Below are positions 7,672-17,390 of a DNA stretch of 64,000 bases, piece after piece; the stretch's first letter is position 1, and the number at the start of each line of letters is the position of its first letter. The position numbers and the translations under genes were made by a program. The DNA lies in the NCBI GenBank assembly GCA_026394195.1, contig JAPKYS010000043.1, positions 19,131-83,130 on the forward strand, written 5' to 3'. Below the pieces are notes generated by a model. The model had not been told where the DNA came from, searched no databases, and saw nothing but the letters and a program-made list of their open reading frames with translations. The stretch is from a bacterium. Its GTDB lineage: Bacteria > Electryoneota > B3-LCP.

Positions 7672-9981
7672 TTATGCGACCAGATCGAAGGTATTATACC
7701 CCAGATCCAGTTTGCGTCGTGGTTCTCCGTTCTTGCCGTCCGGAGAAGCATGTTCTTTATCTCGAGAACCATCCTGATCGCTCTGGCTGTTCTGCTTTTC
7801 GTTCGTCTGCGGCGTCCAGCGATTTTGCTGGGCTCGGCTTTCAATTTCGCACTGCGTTAGATTGTAACCCTGAGCAGCGATGATGCTGGTTAGTTCGGTT
7901 CTGACTTCGATGAGCGCGGTGGTCGCTTCGTGACGTTCGGTCGTGATATGGAGCTTGACGTCTTTTCCCTCAGCTTCGATCTGCACTAAAAGCGATCCCA
8001 GATGCGGTGGCGTGAGGGTCAGTCGAAGTTCCGCAACCTCGCCGATTTTCAGCAGCTTGGCTTGAGCCTGTATTTTTTCTGCCAGATCCTTGAAGTTCTG
8101 GATGCGGTGGATCGCTCCATTAGGATCTTTCGGCATCTGGTCCAGCCAGTCTTTCAGCGCTGCTTCCGGCGGTTGAAGTTTTTCGGTTGTTGCCGCGTCC
8201 GGAGAGTTCCCCGGCATGGGTTGAGAAATCACCTGCGGTTCAGGGTTCTTGGGTCGAGACTCTTCCGACTTCGGAAAGGTTTTCGAATCTGCCGGATCTC
8301 CATCTCTATGGTTGGATTGAGGTTGATATCCTGTGGGGTCAGGCTGATTTGTCTGGCTGACAGCCGGTTGAGCTTCGGATGAACGATTCGACGGATGAAG
8401 GTCCGGCGTTAGGACTGTTCCTTCCTTCTTAAAGACTGTCTCGGGAAAAACCGGTACTGCATTGATCTTAGCAGCGAGATGGCTGTGCTGCGCCGGATTG
8501 AAGACAGCCTCTTTGAAACTCTTCGGCGGCACTGGAGCAGCATAGTCGGATTTTGCACCACCTGCGGGCGCTATGAGTGGCGCTGCGGCTTCCGAGACCA
8601 CCTGATGAGTCACGTCCGGTTCACCGGCAGGTTTATCCACACTCTTAACGCCTTCCGGATTAGATTTTACCACGGGCTGAACGAGTTCTTCAGTCGTATG
8701 GTTCGCTCTGAATTCTGTAGTGTGCTTCACCAACACCGGCTGCGCCATCGGACGATGGGTGACTGCTTCCACGACGACCGGTATCGCCATCTGTGGCGGC
8801 GCTGGTTGGGGAATTGGAGCAGCTTGCGTGACTTCAATCGGCTGGAGCGCGCTTTTCTGCAGGTGCAACAGCGGCACGGCTTCAACTGTCTCGCTCTGAT
8901 GATCAGCCACTTGCTTGACCACGATTGGAGTGGTCGGATGAGCAGCGATATTTTTAATCCGGGGCGCTTCCGTGTGATCGAGTATGGCAGCTGTGACGTC
9001 CGATATACCTTTCATCGCGGTTTTCGCTACCGGCGCTGAGGTTTCCAGAGTATTGGCGGCTGCCAATGTTGATATTCCCTGCTGACTGAAGACTTGATTC
9101 GGCTTCTGGTTGGCCGCTTGCACGAAATCGGATCTGGTTGGCGTAGGTTCGACCCGCTCCGGAGCAGCCTTCCCGGCAGCTACTGTCGCTGTCGGTTTAA
9201 CGTCCGCCTTTGGATGATCCTGAAGGCTGATGACCGTCGCAGACTGGCGATCGTTGCTATAATCTATTGTCACTGGTATCGGCTTCAGAGATGACTGGCT
9301 CGGTGAAGCCGTAATGGAAGTGGCTCTTTGCGCTGGTATGGCTGTCTCATTGAGCACAGGTGCTGGGTGGGGCGCGACGGACCGACTATCGTTGCGGACG
9401 ATCCCTGGCGCGGCAACGGTCGGTTTCTGCATCACCGGACTCAGAATGATCCGCTCGCTTTCCAGGTCTGGCGTGACCACTGCCCCGGCAGCTGGTTTCG
9501 ACGTCTGAATTTTGGCTGTGCTTGCTGGGGAAGCTGGCTCGAGAATGGAAAGATTTTCTCGTTCTGCCCTCGGAGGGCGGGCTGTCGGGCGTTCAGATGT
9601 CGGAAGATGCTCATCGGTGGTCTGGTTGACTGCCTTCCCAATAGCAGATTTCGGCTGGATAGAGCGCAATTGGCGACTGTCGAACTCAACCGGCGCTGTC
9701 TTAAAACCTTCGGTATTTTGTTTCACCTGCTCAACTCGAATGCCGGCTTCAGTCTGAAGTGTAGATATCTTTGCATCAGCCTCAACCGCTGCAGCCACTC
9801 CGGGCTTTCCGGTAACAGCTTTTTGCCCGCTCGCCACTGCGAAAGGTGCGGATTGCAGCAACGCCGCAAAATCGCCGATTACCTCACCGTGGCCTGACCG
9901 CGATTTGATCTTCCTGGCAACCGGCGCGTTAGCTGGTTCCAGTTTCTTTACTGCCAAATATATCAGGTTGTCGGCTTTCAT
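7672..9981 (-). CDS. fliK: Flagellar hook-length control protein FliK
   Basis: 769 residues, long for FliK. Most of the protein (about 30-600) is a low-complexity Pro/Ala/Val/Thr/Glu-rich region, as expected for the molecular ruler. The C-terminal Flg_hook domain (about 640-730) contains VAELRLTLTPPHLGSLLVQIEAEG and TTALIEVRTELTSIIAAQGY, the FliK core that switches export specificity at FlhB. Position between the MotE-like gene and flgD is canonical. The unusual length might mean a long hook or only a fast-evolving linker. Confidence 0.9.
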   Translation of the reverse strand: MKADNLIYLAVKKLEPANAPVARKIKSRSGHGEVIGDFAALLQSAPFAVASGQKAVTGKPGVAAAVEADAKISTLQTEAGIRVEQVKQNTEGFKTAPVEFDSRQLRSIQPKSAIGKAVNQTTDEHLPTSERPTARPPRAERENLSILEPASPASTAKIQTSKPAAGAVVTPDLESERIILSPVMQKPTVAAPGIVRNDSRSVAPHPAPVLNETAIPAQRATSITASPSQSSLKPIPVTIDYSNDRQSATVISLQDHPKADVKPTATVAAGKAAPERVEPTPTRSDFVQAANQKPNQVFSQQGISTLAAANTLETSAPVAKTAMKGISDVTAAILDHTEAPRIKNIAAHPTTPIVVKQVADHQSETVEAVPLLHLQKSALQPIEVTQAAPIPQPAPPQMAIPVVVEAVTHRPMAQPVLVKHTTEFRANHTTEELVQPVVKSNPEGVKSVDKPAGEPDVTHQVVSEAAAPLIAPAGGAKSDYAAPVPPKSFKEAVFNPAQHSHLAAKINAVPVFPETVFKKEGTVLTPDLHPSNRSSEAQPAVSQTNQPDPTGYQPQSNHRDGDPADSKTFPKSEESRPKNPEPQVISQPMPGNSPDAATTEKLQPPEAALKDWLDQMPKDPNGAIHRIQNFKDLAEKIQAQAKLLKIGEVAELRLTLTPPHLGSLLVQIEAEGKDVKLHITTERHEATTALIEVRTELTSIIAAQGYNLTQCEIESRAQQNRWTPQTNEKQNSQSDQDGSRDKEHASPDGKNGEPRRKLDLGYNTFDLVA

Positions 9982-10012
9982 GAGTCTTTTATCTGTCGAA
10001 GTGTAAATCGTG

Positions 10013-10726
10013 CTATCGTTGAACGATCGGTTTCAAAATGGTCTCGCTGATGCGGGATGACCTGGTTGCCGGCAGCGCCGCCATAATTTGCGCCGCCTGG
10101 CGCTGCTTGAGTCGCATTAAAATATCGATCACCATGTCGTCCCCCAGTGGAAGCAGCATCTTGGCGGCTTCTTCTGCGGGCATGTTCTCTACAATTTTTG
10201 CCAGTTTCGCCGTTTTTTTCAGGGCGAGCGAATCCGACACGGTCGCTTTCTCCTTGGGGCTTTCCTTTGCAGCAGTTAACTCCTGCCTGGTCGCTACCAG
10301 GAGGGAATCGCTCTGGCGAATCTGCGACTTCAATTCCTCGACCGTGGTGTTGATCTTTTGCGATTCTGCCAGCCGGATGTTGTCTTCCTGCACCTTCTTC
10401 AGGGAATCCTCGTTGACAGATTGCTTCGGGGTCTCGGTTACCAGTGATTCTGAGGCGACGCTAATTACTTCGACTACAGGTTCAGGCTCACCCAGATCTA
10501 TCTTCAGAACGGGCTTTTTTTCGACGACTGCCGATATATTCTTGGGAGGTTCAGGAGGAACATAGGTCGCTTTTAAGTAGAAATAATTGCCGACCCCGGC
10601 AGCGATGTACAACCCTACGAACACTCCGATCAGAGGCAGCAGTTTGATTATTGCTTTTTTGGGTTTCGCTTCTACTGGCGCCTCAGTGGGCGCTTCTTCG
10701 TTGATTAATTCTTCGTCTTTATCCAC
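10013..10726 (-). CDS. MotE/YlxF-like flagellar protein with MgtE-N-like domain
   Basis: 237 residues. A short acidic N-terminus is followed by one TM helix (about 28-50, IIKLLPLIGVFVGLYIAAGVGNYFYL), a long periplasmic coiled-coil region (about 95-160) and a C-terminal helical MgtE-N-like domain (about 175-237: AKIVENMPAEEAAKMLLPLGDD). This matches MotE/YlxF, the partner of MotC in some bacteria, encoded between fliJ and fliK. GTG start with AGGGG eight bases upstream. The function here is inferred from position and architecture. Confidence 0.8.
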   Translation of the reverse strand: MDKDEELINEEAPTEAPVEAKPKKAIIKLLPLIGVFVGLYIAAGVGNYFYLKATYVPPEPPKNISAVVEKKPVLKIDLGEPEPVVEVISVASESLVTETPKQSVNEDSLKKVQEDNIRLAESQKINTTVEELKSQIRQSDSLLVATRQELTAAKESPKEKATVSDSLALKKTAKLAKIVENMPAEEAAKMLLPLGDDMVIDILMRLKQRQAAQIMAALPATRSSRISETILKPIVQR

Positions 10727-10737
10727 CGTATCATCCC

Positions 10738-11214
10738 CTATATTTCTTCGAGCTCAGCACACTGGACTTCGGGACGCCAGCTCCGTCCGATTCGGCAGCC
10801 TAATTCGTCCAGAAATGCCTGGGTTTCCTTTTCCGCTTCGATCCGATATTCTTCCTGGCGGCGTTCCTTAAGCTTTTCCAGAATTTTCTTATCCTTGGAA
10901 GCCTGAATCAGGGCTTCCCGCTTCTCTTCGACTTCGCATTCCTGAGCCTCAGTGCGATAGGCTTGCGCCCGCAGCTCTTCAGCCTGCCACATCCGCCAGC
11001 CGTGCATGAGTTTCAGGTCTCCGGCTGTGGCGCTTTTGGTCAACGCCTGTCTGAGCTTCTCACTGCTGTGAGCTGAATCTTCGGCAGCTTCTTCCAACCG
11101 GCGTAACTGCCGCTGGTACTCTGCCTGAGACACCGCCAATTCACGCTGGCACTCTTTCTCTTTGGTCTTGCGAACGTCGACGACGCGTTCCAAACGGAAT
11201 TTAAATTTTTTCAT
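10738..11214 (-). CDS. fliJ: Flagellar export protein FliJ
   Basis: 158 residues, almost wholly helical and charged, beginning MKKFKFRLERVVDVRKTKEKE, the typical FliJ N-terminus. FliJ is the cytoplasmic coiled-coil stalk of the FliI ATPase ring and contacts FlhA in type III export. It starts 4 bp inside the end of fliI, so translation is likely coupled, and is followed within 12 bp by the MotE-like gene. Confidence 0.9.
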   Translation of the reverse strand: MKKFKFRLERVVDVRKTKEKECQRELAVSQAEYQRQLRRLEEAAEDSAHSSEKLRQALTKSATAGDLKLMHGWRMWQAEELRAQAYRTEAQECEVEEKREALIQASKDKKILEKLKERRQEEYRIEAEKETQAFLDELGCRIGRSWRPEVQCAELEEI

Positions 11215-12551
11215 GCCGCCAGCTCAAGTAATTGCTGCCGAGTGTTATGATAAACACCCCGGTCATTCAGATCCTGCTTCAAGAAATTGGTGATCGCTTC
11301 TATCTTTTCTAAAGCTTTATCAATTTTAGGATTCGATCCTTCAACGTAAGCACCGATATTGACCAGATCTTCCGCTTCGCGGTAGACCGCCAGGTTTTCC
11401 AGTAGCACGCGAGCCGCTTGCAGATGATCCTTATCTACCACTTCGATCATCAGACGGCTGATGGACTCCAACGCATCGATGGCAGGATAGTGGTTTTTCG
11501 CCGCCATCTTGCGGGAGAGCACGATGTGCCCGTCCAGGATCGACCGGACCGCATCAGCGATGGGCTCGTTCATGTCGTCGCCTTCGACCAGCACGGTATA
11601 TAATCCGGTAATGCTGCCGCGTTCGGCAGCGCCGGAGCGTTCCAGCAGGCGTGGTAAGAGCGCGAAGACTGAAGGCGTATATCCGCGTGTGGTCGGCGGC
11701 TCACCGATGGCCAGACCAATTTCACGCTGCGCCATCGCCAGCCGGGTGACGGAATCCATCATCAGCATGACGTCCAGCCCCCGGTCGCGAAAATCTTCAG
11801 CGATGGCAGTCGCAACCTGCGCCCCCTTGATGCGGATCAACGATGGCTGATCGGACGTCACTGCCACGACCACAGACCTTTTCAATCCTTCATCACCCAG
11901 ATCTTTTTCAATGAATTCCCGCACTTCACGACCACGTTCGCCCACCAGGGCAATCACGTTCACCTGAGCGGAGGTATTTCGGGCAATCATCCCCATCAGG
12001 ACGGACTTGCCCACACCCGACCCAGCGAAGATGCCGACGCGCTGCCCTTTTCCACAGGTTAAAAGGGCGTCTATGGCTCTGACACCGGTCGCCAAAGGTT
12101 CTTTGATCCTCTGACGTTTGAGCGGTGAGGGCGGCTTCCCGGAGGCAGACCGGGTTCCGTCAATCTGCAATGGTCCTTTCTCGTCCAGAGGACGCCCCAG
12201 TCCGTCCAAAACTCGTCCCAACAGCCCGAAACCGGTCGGAACGCGCAGGGGTTCTCGCCGGGCAGTCACCAGGTATCCCGGAGCAATCCCTTCCAACTCA
12301 CCCAACGGCATCAGCAGCACTCGATTGCCGCGAAACCCGACCACTTCCGCCTGTATCACGCTGCCCTTCGGAGATTCGATCTTGCAGATCTCACCGACCG
12401 CCACCGGTGGTCCGATTGAATGCACCACCAGGCCTATGATCTCATCGACCCGCCCGCGATGCACCAACAACCGACATTTATCCAACCGGTCGAAATAGGG
12501 TTTGAATCGGGCAGTCATCGCCTGCCCGGTGGCTTCGGAACAGGCTCTCAT
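11211..12551 (-). CDS. fliI: Flagellum-specific ATP synthase FliI
   Basis: 446 residues, full length. Walker A is at about 177-183 (GSGVGKS), followed by GERGREVREFIEKDLG, Walker B DVMLMMDSVTRLAMAQREIG and the F1-beta-like GEPPTTRGYTPSVFALLPRL stretch. FliI is the ATPase of the flagellar type III export apparatus, regulated by FliH. The start overlaps the fliH stop by 4 bp and the stop overlaps fliJ, giving a tightly coupled fliH-fliI-fliJ unit. Confidence 0.97.
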   Translation of the reverse strand: MRACSEATGQAMTARFKPYFDRLDKCRLLVHRGRVDEIIGLVVHSIGPPVAVGEICKIESPKGSVIQAEVVGFRGNRVLLMPLGELEGIAPGYLVTARREPLRVPTGFGLLGRVLDGLGRPLDEKGPLQIDGTRSASGKPPSPLKRQRIKEPLATGVRAIDALLTCGKGQRVGIFAGSGVGKSVLMGMIARNTSAQVNVIALVGERGREVREFIEKDLGDEGLKRSVVVAVTSDQPSLIRIKGAQVATAIAEDFRDRGLDVMLMMDSVTRLAMAQREIGLAIGEPPTTRGYTPSVFALLPRLLERSGAAERGSITGLYTVLVEGDDMNEPIADAVRSILDGHIVLSRKMAAKNHYPAIDALESISRLMIEVVDKDHLQAARVLLENLAVYREAEDLVNIGAYVEGSNPKIDKALEKIEAITNFLKQDLNDRGVYHNTRQQLLELAA

Positions 12552-13258
12552 GGTGTGGCTTCCATCTCTTGTGACAGGGTTCGCCGCAATTCGTTCAATT
12601 GTGTATTGAAATCCGCATCAATAATTCCGGATGACGTGGCAACTGTGCAGCTCCCCGGAGTCACACTTTTATCAGCTTCGATTTTAAAATGTTCTATCCC
12701 TTCGGATAGCCCGATAATTTCAGCTCGGGCGTTCTTCATGATATCAAAATCCTGCGGGTTGACCTTGACGAAAATCCGGGTTTTATCTGAGGCTTCGGCG
12801 ATAACTTTCTTTATGGTCTGTTTGACCAGATCTTCGTGGTCATGAGCCGCCTGCCCGACAATGACTTCCGCCGTGCTGACTGCCAATTTGACCGTCTCTT
12901 CTTCCAAATTTTGGTAGAATTTCAGGATACTTTCATCGAGATCTTTCAAGGTCTGCGTCAAAAAAGCCGATACCTTCCGAGCTTCGATCTGACCCGGTCG
13001 TTGTCCCAACTGAAATCCTTCATCGAGACCCTGATAATATGCTGATTCGGCGTTCTCCCAGCCCTTTTCAATCTCAGATTCGGTGCAGAGCAGAAACCAA
13101 TCGGTGGGATTGAGTCTCGGGAGTTCCGTCACCACGTTGGAGACTGCCTTGACGGTCACTGCCTGAGCCGGGCTGTCCAAGAGGCGGTAGGAACCCCGCC
13201 GCAGGGTGCGAGCCCGGGGTATTTCTTTCAGTTTTTCTAGTGTTCTGACGATCTGCAT
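12548..13258 (-). CDS. fliH: Flagellar assembly protein FliH
   Basis: 236 residues. The N-terminal half is variable; the middle has AYYQGLDEGFQLGQRPGQIEARKV, reminiscent of the FliH glycine-spaced region, and the C-terminal domain (about 115-230) has the V-ATPase-E-like pattern LAVSTAEVIVGQAAHDHEDLVKQ and VATSSGIIDADFNTQLNEL. FliH dimers bind FliI and link it to the C-ring. The identification rests on this C-terminal domain and on position between fliG and fliI. Confidence 0.9.
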   Translation of the reverse strand: MQIVRTLEKLKEIPRARTLRRGSYRLLDSPAQAVTVKAVSNVVTELPRLNPTDWFLLCTESEIEKGWENAESAYYQGLDEGFQLGQRPGQIEARKVSAFLTQTLKDLDESILKFYQNLEEETVKLAVSTAEVIVGQAAHDHEDLVKQTIKKVIAEASDKTRIFVKVNPQDFDIMKNARAEIIGLSEGIEHFKIEADKSVTPGSCTVATSSGIIDADFNTQLNELRRTLSQEMEATP

Positions 13259-13297
13259 GTGTCGTCGATCGGATTTCTGATTAAAGTTATGGAAGTT

Positions 13298-14317
13298 TTA
13301 AACCAATTGATCTTCTGCCGTCGCCATCATGATCTGGCCTTCCTCTTCCAGGCGCCTGATGACGTCGATGATGCGCTGCTGGGATTCTTCCACTTCACGC
13401 AGCCGCACCGGACCCATGTATTTCAATTCCTCGATCACGATATCCGCGGCACGCTTGGACATGTTCGACAAGATTTTGGACTTCAGTTCTTCGGACACAG
13501 CCTTCAGAGCCATCGCCAGGTCCTTGTTGTCGATCTCTTTGAGTACTTTTTGCACCGACCGGTCATCGAGGTGAATTATATCTTCAAAGACGAACATCAG
13601 GTTTTTAATTTCAGTTGCCAGCTCGGGATCTTCCTTGGCGACGCCGTTCATGATGTGCTTTTCGTAACGCTGCCCGACGAGATTCAGAATGTCCGCCGCC
13701 GCTTTTACTCCTCCCAACTTATGCGAACTTTGGGAAAAATCGATGCGAGATTCGAGTACCTTTTCCACTGCTTTGATCGTTTCCGGCGAAACGCGCTCCA
13801 TCTTCGCCAGACGATGAATCACGTCGACCTGGGTCGGCGGGGATAGATCAGCCAGTACGGTTGCGGCTTGAATCGGATTGAGCTGGGTTAACACAAGAGC
13901 GATGGTCTGAGGGTGTTCTTTCTGCAGAAACGCCATGAGCTGATTGGGATCCACTTCGCGCAGAATGTTAAATCCCCTCACCTGCATGGACATCTGCACT
14001 TTCTTGATAATCTCCATCGCCTTCTTATCACCGACCGCTTTTTCCAGAATCCCTCTGGCGTAATCAAGCCCCCCTGATGTGATGTATTCCTGGGCTTTGT
14101 ACATCGCGTAATATTCTTCCAGGACTCTCTGCATGGTGCTCGAAGATACGTTCTTCAGAGCAGCAATCTCCGTGGTCAGAGATTCCAGCTCATCTTCGCC
14201 CAGGTGCTGGTATAGATTGACGCTGACTTCGGGACCCAGAGCCATAACAAAGATGGCGGCTTTCTTCTTCCCGTTCAGATCGTCGTATTCAAGTTTTGTT
14301 TTTGCTAATGGCGGCAT
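13298..14317 (-). CDS. fliG: Flagellar motor switch protein FliG
   Basis: 339 residues. Key marks are LNGKKKAAIFVMALGPEVSVNLYQHLGEDE at the N-terminus, the EHPQ motif (FLQKEHPQTIALVLTQL) in the middle domain, and the C-terminal torque helix region FEDIIHLDDRSVQKVLKEIDNKDLAMALK with its charged residues. FliG sits on top of the C-ring, bound to FliF, and contacts the stator. It lies 35 bp downstream of fliF. Confidence 0.97.
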   Translation of the reverse strand: MPPLAKTKLEYDDLNGKKKAAIFVMALGPEVSVNLYQHLGEDELESLTTEIAALKNVSSSTMQRVLEEYYAMYKAQEYITSGGLDYARGILEKAVGDKKAMEIIKKVQMSMQVRGFNILREVDPNQLMAFLQKEHPQTIALVLTQLNPIQAATVLADLSPPTQVDVIHRLAKMERVSPETIKAVEKVLESRIDFSQSSHKLGGVKAAADILNLVGQRYEKHIMNGVAKEDPELATEIKNLMFVFEDIIHLDDRSVQKVLKEIDNKDLAMALKAVSEELKSKILSNMSKRAADIVIEELKYMGPVRLREVEESQQRIIDVIRRLEEEGQIMMATAEDQLV

Positions 14318-14352
14318 GACGTGTGTACCGACGCTTTTTAAGATTAAGGAAT

Positions 14353-15945
14353 CTAACCTTCCATCAACCAGGAACGCAGCAGCATCGTGGCGACTTCAGG
14401 TTTATTCTTGGTGAAATCAGCAATCTGCTCTTTCTTCGCTTTCCCTTCCATGACTTCCTGCGACAACTCGTCTTCCATGTCAGGAAGTTGGTAATTCACC
14501 TTGGGCAAAGCCTTCTTGGGCTGCATTTGCATCTGCATTTGTCCAGGAAGAAGCTGAGGTGGTCCACCGGTTGCCGGCGCCAGCATCAGGCCTTCCTGAG
14601 CGAGAATCGTACCGGTGCTCTTCAGGTTGCTCTTCAAGAAGCCCCGCAGCATGAAAATCAACATCAGCAGAACGATTCCCATGATGATTTTGGGGAGCAG
14701 GGTTACGATCAAATCCTTGCGTTCTTCGGCTTTCCAGGTCTCGTTGGTATCGGTGAAAGACTCTTTATCGAAGGCGATGTTGGTTATCTGCAGGTTGTCG
14801 CCGCGCTCATCTCGCAGCCCCAAAGCTCCTCTGACCATGTTTGCGAGTGAAGACATCTCATCTGAACTGCGGGGTGTATACTCCAAAGCGCCGCCGCTGC
14901 CCTGCTTGTAAGTCCCATCCACCATGACTGCAACCGACAGCCGTTTAATGGATCCACCAGCATCCACCAGATGCTCGACCGTCTTGTTGATTTCATAATT
15001 GGAAAGCGAATTTTCTTCCTTTGATGGACCGCCGTCAACGGCGCCGCCCGTGGATTGCGAGCGTTCTTCGGAACGCACCACCTGGCTTTCCGGATCGAAG
15101 ATTTCACTGGTACGGTCGAGGCTGGTAAAATCCAGGTCTGCCGACAACCGCACGATTGAGCGTCCTGGACCCAAAACCCCGTCCAGCATGGATTGCGCCT
15201 TGGCGGCGAGTGAGGCTTCCATCTTGCTCGACAGTTCCATCTGCGTGGAAGAAAGTCCGACCAGCGGATCCGCAACATTGCCCCCGGATAGCAGATTACC
15301 AAACGAATCGAGTATGGTCACATTTTCAGGTTCCAAGCCTTCGACCGAACGAGCCACCAGCGTGCTTATTCCCCGGATCTGTTCTTCATTGAGGTGGGAC
15401 CGCCCTTTGAATTTCAGCACCACCGAAGCCGTGGTCTTCTTCTGATCTTGCTTGAAAAGCGACGGTTCCGGAAGAACCACGTGCACCCGGGCGTCTTCAA
15501 CTTCGGCGAGGCTGGAAACGGTTCGCCCTAATTCGCCTTCCAGGGCGCGCCGATAGTTTAATTTCTGCACGAAATCGGACATCCCCAGGTTAGCGCGGTC
15601 AAAAATCTCGTAGCCGACTCCTGCCTGGCTGGGTATTCCTTCGGCAGCCATCTGCAGCCGCAGATCGTAGACCCGGTCTTTGGAGACGAGAATGGTCGTG
15701 CCGCCGTTTTGCAGCTTATAGGCGATCTTTCCGTCCTGCAATTGATCGCGGATGCGGGAGGCATCCGTTGGGGATAAATCCGTGAAGAGGATGGTATACT
15801 GAGGGCGATTCGCCCAGATCAGCAGAAATGCGATGGCGATTACCGTCACCATGGTGACACTGATCAGGCTGACTTTCTGGGTCGAAGAGAGCCGTTCGAA
15901 TAACTCTTTGATTCGCGCAGAATTGACTTTTAAGCTCGGATTCAT
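14353..15945 (-). CDS. fliF: Flagellar MS-ring protein FliF
   Basis: 530 residues with the two FliF membrane helices (about 25-46, ISVTMVTVIAIAFLLIWA, and about 418-440, LLPKIIMGIVLLMLIFML). Between them is the periplasmic ring-building region with YTILFTDLSPTDASRIRDQL, ARVHVVLPEPSLF and YEINKTVEHLVDAGGSIKRLSVAVMVDG. FliF assembles the MS ring in the inner membrane around the export gate. The C-terminal tail binds FliG, whose gene follows. Confidence 0.97.
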   Translation of the reverse strand: MNPSLKVNSARIKELFERLSSTQKVSLISVTMVTVIAIAFLLIWANRPQYTILFTDLSPTDASRIRDQLQDGKIAYKLQNGGTTILVSKDRVYDLRLQMAAEGIPSQAGVGYEIFDRANLGMSDFVQKLNYRRALEGELGRTVSSLAEVEDARVHVVLPEPSLFKQDQKKTTASVVLKFKGRSHLNEEQIRGISTLVARSVEGLEPENVTILDSFGNLLSGGNVADPLVGLSSTQMELSSKMEASLAAKAQSMLDGVLGPGRSIVRLSADLDFTSLDRTSEIFDPESQVVRSEERSQSTGGAVDGGPSKEENSLSNYEINKTVEHLVDAGGSIKRLSVAVMVDGTYKQGSGGALEYTPRSSDEMSSLANMVRGALGLRDERGDNLQITNIAFDKESFTDTNETWKAEERKDLIVTLLPKIIMGIVLLMLIFMLRGFLKSNLKSTGTILAQEGLMLAPATGGPPQLLPGQMQMQMQPKKALPKVNYQLPDMEDELSQEVMEGKAKKEQIADFTKNKPEVATMLLRSWLMEG

Positions 15946-16017
15946 ATCATTCGCTGTTAGCAGGATTTGCCGGCGCTATTGCCGGGGCCGCTTCTTTATA
16001 TTATATTGAAAATGGTT

Positions 16018-16326
16018 TCAAATCTGAGTGCGCATCACTTCACGATAAGCGTCCAGAATCTTGTTGCGCATCTCCATCATCAGTTGGAAACTGGTCGTCG
16101 CTTCTTCCATCGCCACCATCACCTGGTGGATGTTCTCGACGTCTCCGGTGACCAGGCGCTGCGTCGCTGCTTCCGCATTTTTCTGCAGATTGTTGACGTC
16201 ACCGACCAGTGATTCCAATACGTCCTTGAAACTGCCCCCTTCGGGAGACTGCTTCTGCGTTTCCGGCGGCGTTTGCTGCTGCAGGATCGATTGAATGCGC
16301 CTAATTTCGTTAATGTCCATCTTCAC
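16018..16326 (-). CDS. fliE: Flagellar hook-basal body complex protein FliE
   Basis: 102 residues. The C-terminal half is diagnostic: SFKDVLESLVGDVNNLQKNAEAATQ, then VMVAMEEATTSFQLMMEMRNKILDAYREVMRTQI. FliE joins the MS ring to the proximal rod. The frame opens at a GTG (16326); the ATG two codons later (16320) has AGGAG ten bases upstream, so either start is possible. It is 38 bp downstream of flgC and about 70 bp upstream of fliF. Confidence 0.94.
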   Translation of the reverse strand: MKMDINEIRRIQSILQQQTPPETQKQSPEGGSFKDVLESLVGDVNNLQKNAEAATQRLVTGDVENIHQVMVAMEEATTSFQLMMEMRNKILDAYREVMRTQI

Positions 16327-16364
16327 TCAACTCCTGATTGTATCGTTATTCCTACAATCGTCCA

Positions 16365-16859
16365 TCATATTTCCAAAGCTTTCTTCATCATGGATTTGGC
16401 GGCGTTAAGCACAGTTACATTGGCTTCATAAGCTCGGGAAGCGGTAATCAGATCCACCATTTCATTGGCGACTTCCACCGCCGGGTAAGCGACGTATCCT
16501 TCCGAATTGGCATCAGGATGGTCCGGATCGTACACCAGGCGGGGCGAAGCATTGTCTTCAGAGACATTGGCTTCGACCTGGCCATTGGTCTCGCTATCCA
16601 TGCCGTTGTCCATGGTGCTCAGATGCGTGCCTTCGGTAAGCGCCATCGGCAGCTTAAATTCGTGACCTTTGCCCTGAACGGCGACCTGCTTCTGTACTTC
16701 GGCAAATGAGGTGATCTTGCGCTTGTACGGACCCCCTTGATCGGTTCGGGTGGTCTGCGCATTCGCCAAATTTTCAGCGATGGCGTCCATCCAGCGGCGG
16801 TTAGCATTCAAACCGGCGGCTGAAATTTGAAAGGACGAGAAGATTTTTTCGATCGGCAT
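16365..16859 (-). CDS. flgC: Flagellar basal-body rod protein FlgC
   Basis: About 164 residues from the ATG at 16859, which has AAAAAGG eight bases upstream; the frame also opens three codons earlier at a GTG. The N-terminal rod motif reads FQISAAGLNANRRWMDAIAENLANAQTTRT and the C-terminus ends VEVANEMVDLITASRAYEANVTVLNAAKSMMKKALEI. FlgC is a proximal rod subunit exported through the flagellar apparatus. It follows flgB by about 70 bp. Confidence 0.96.
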   Translation of the reverse strand: MPIEKIFSSFQISAAGLNANRRWMDAIAENLANAQTTRTDQGGPYKRKITSFAEVQKQVAVQGKGHEFKLPMALTEGTHLSTMDNGMDSETNGQVEANVSEDNASPRLVYDPDHPDANSEGYVAYPAVEVANEMVDLITASRAYEANVTVLNAAKSMMKKALEI

Positions 16860-16928
16860 GGTTGTCACCTTTTTACTTTAGCTGCATCTGCTGGAATCTG
16901 CGGCGTATCCGCTCGTGATGCCCCGAGT

Positions 16929-17345
16929 TTAGCGCGACCCACGTATCGCCATTTTCAGCAGGTCAAAATGCCGGTAAGCCAGCTTGGCTTCAGCTTCGTA
17001 TTGCAACTGCGTTTGAGCCAGATCCGCCATCTCGCGCTCCATGTTCAGCTCTTCTGATCCCGGACCGTGAATCCGGTCATCAGCAATTTCCATCTGAGGG
17101 TGTATTTTCCCTGCATTGGAGGTTTTGCGCAGATGTTCCGGCTGAGTCCGCAGCAGTTCGCCTTCCGATCCTTCCATAGCCTTGCTCAATCTGGACTCAA
17201 AGGTTACCAGCTTGCGCTTGTACCCCGGAGTCTGGGCATTGGCGATATTATCCGCAATTGCTTTCTGGCGCAGAGCTGAAGCATCCAGTCCGCGGTTTAG
17301 CGTCGGCAGCGGGGTGCGATTGAAGAGCACATCTTTGAGGTCCAT
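16929..17345 (-). CDS. flgB: Flagellar basal-body rod protein FlgB
   Basis: 138 residues, with LNRGLDASALRQKAIADNIANAQTPGYKRK at the N-terminus and EMADLAQTQLQYEAEAKLAYRHFDLLKMAI at the C-terminus, the standard FlgB pattern. FlgB is the most proximal rod protein. It is the first gene of the flagellar operon and lies about 46 bp downstream of a sigma-54 promoter. Confidence 0.96.
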   Translation of the reverse strand: MDLKDVLFNRTPLPTLNRGLDASALRQKAIADNIANAQTPGYKRKLVTFESRLSKAMEGSEGELLRTQPEHLRKTSNAGKIHPQMEIADDRIHGPGSEELNMEREMADLAQTQLQYEAEAKLAYRHFDLLKMAIRGSR

Positions 17346-17390
17346 GGTTGATCCGTTTTAATGGGCCGGAGGTCTTGTCAGCCTGAAAAA

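Noticed and set aside
8633..8641. Perfect DnaA box (TTATCCACA) in fliK
   Set aside because: Isolated match inside a coding region, no further boxes nearby.
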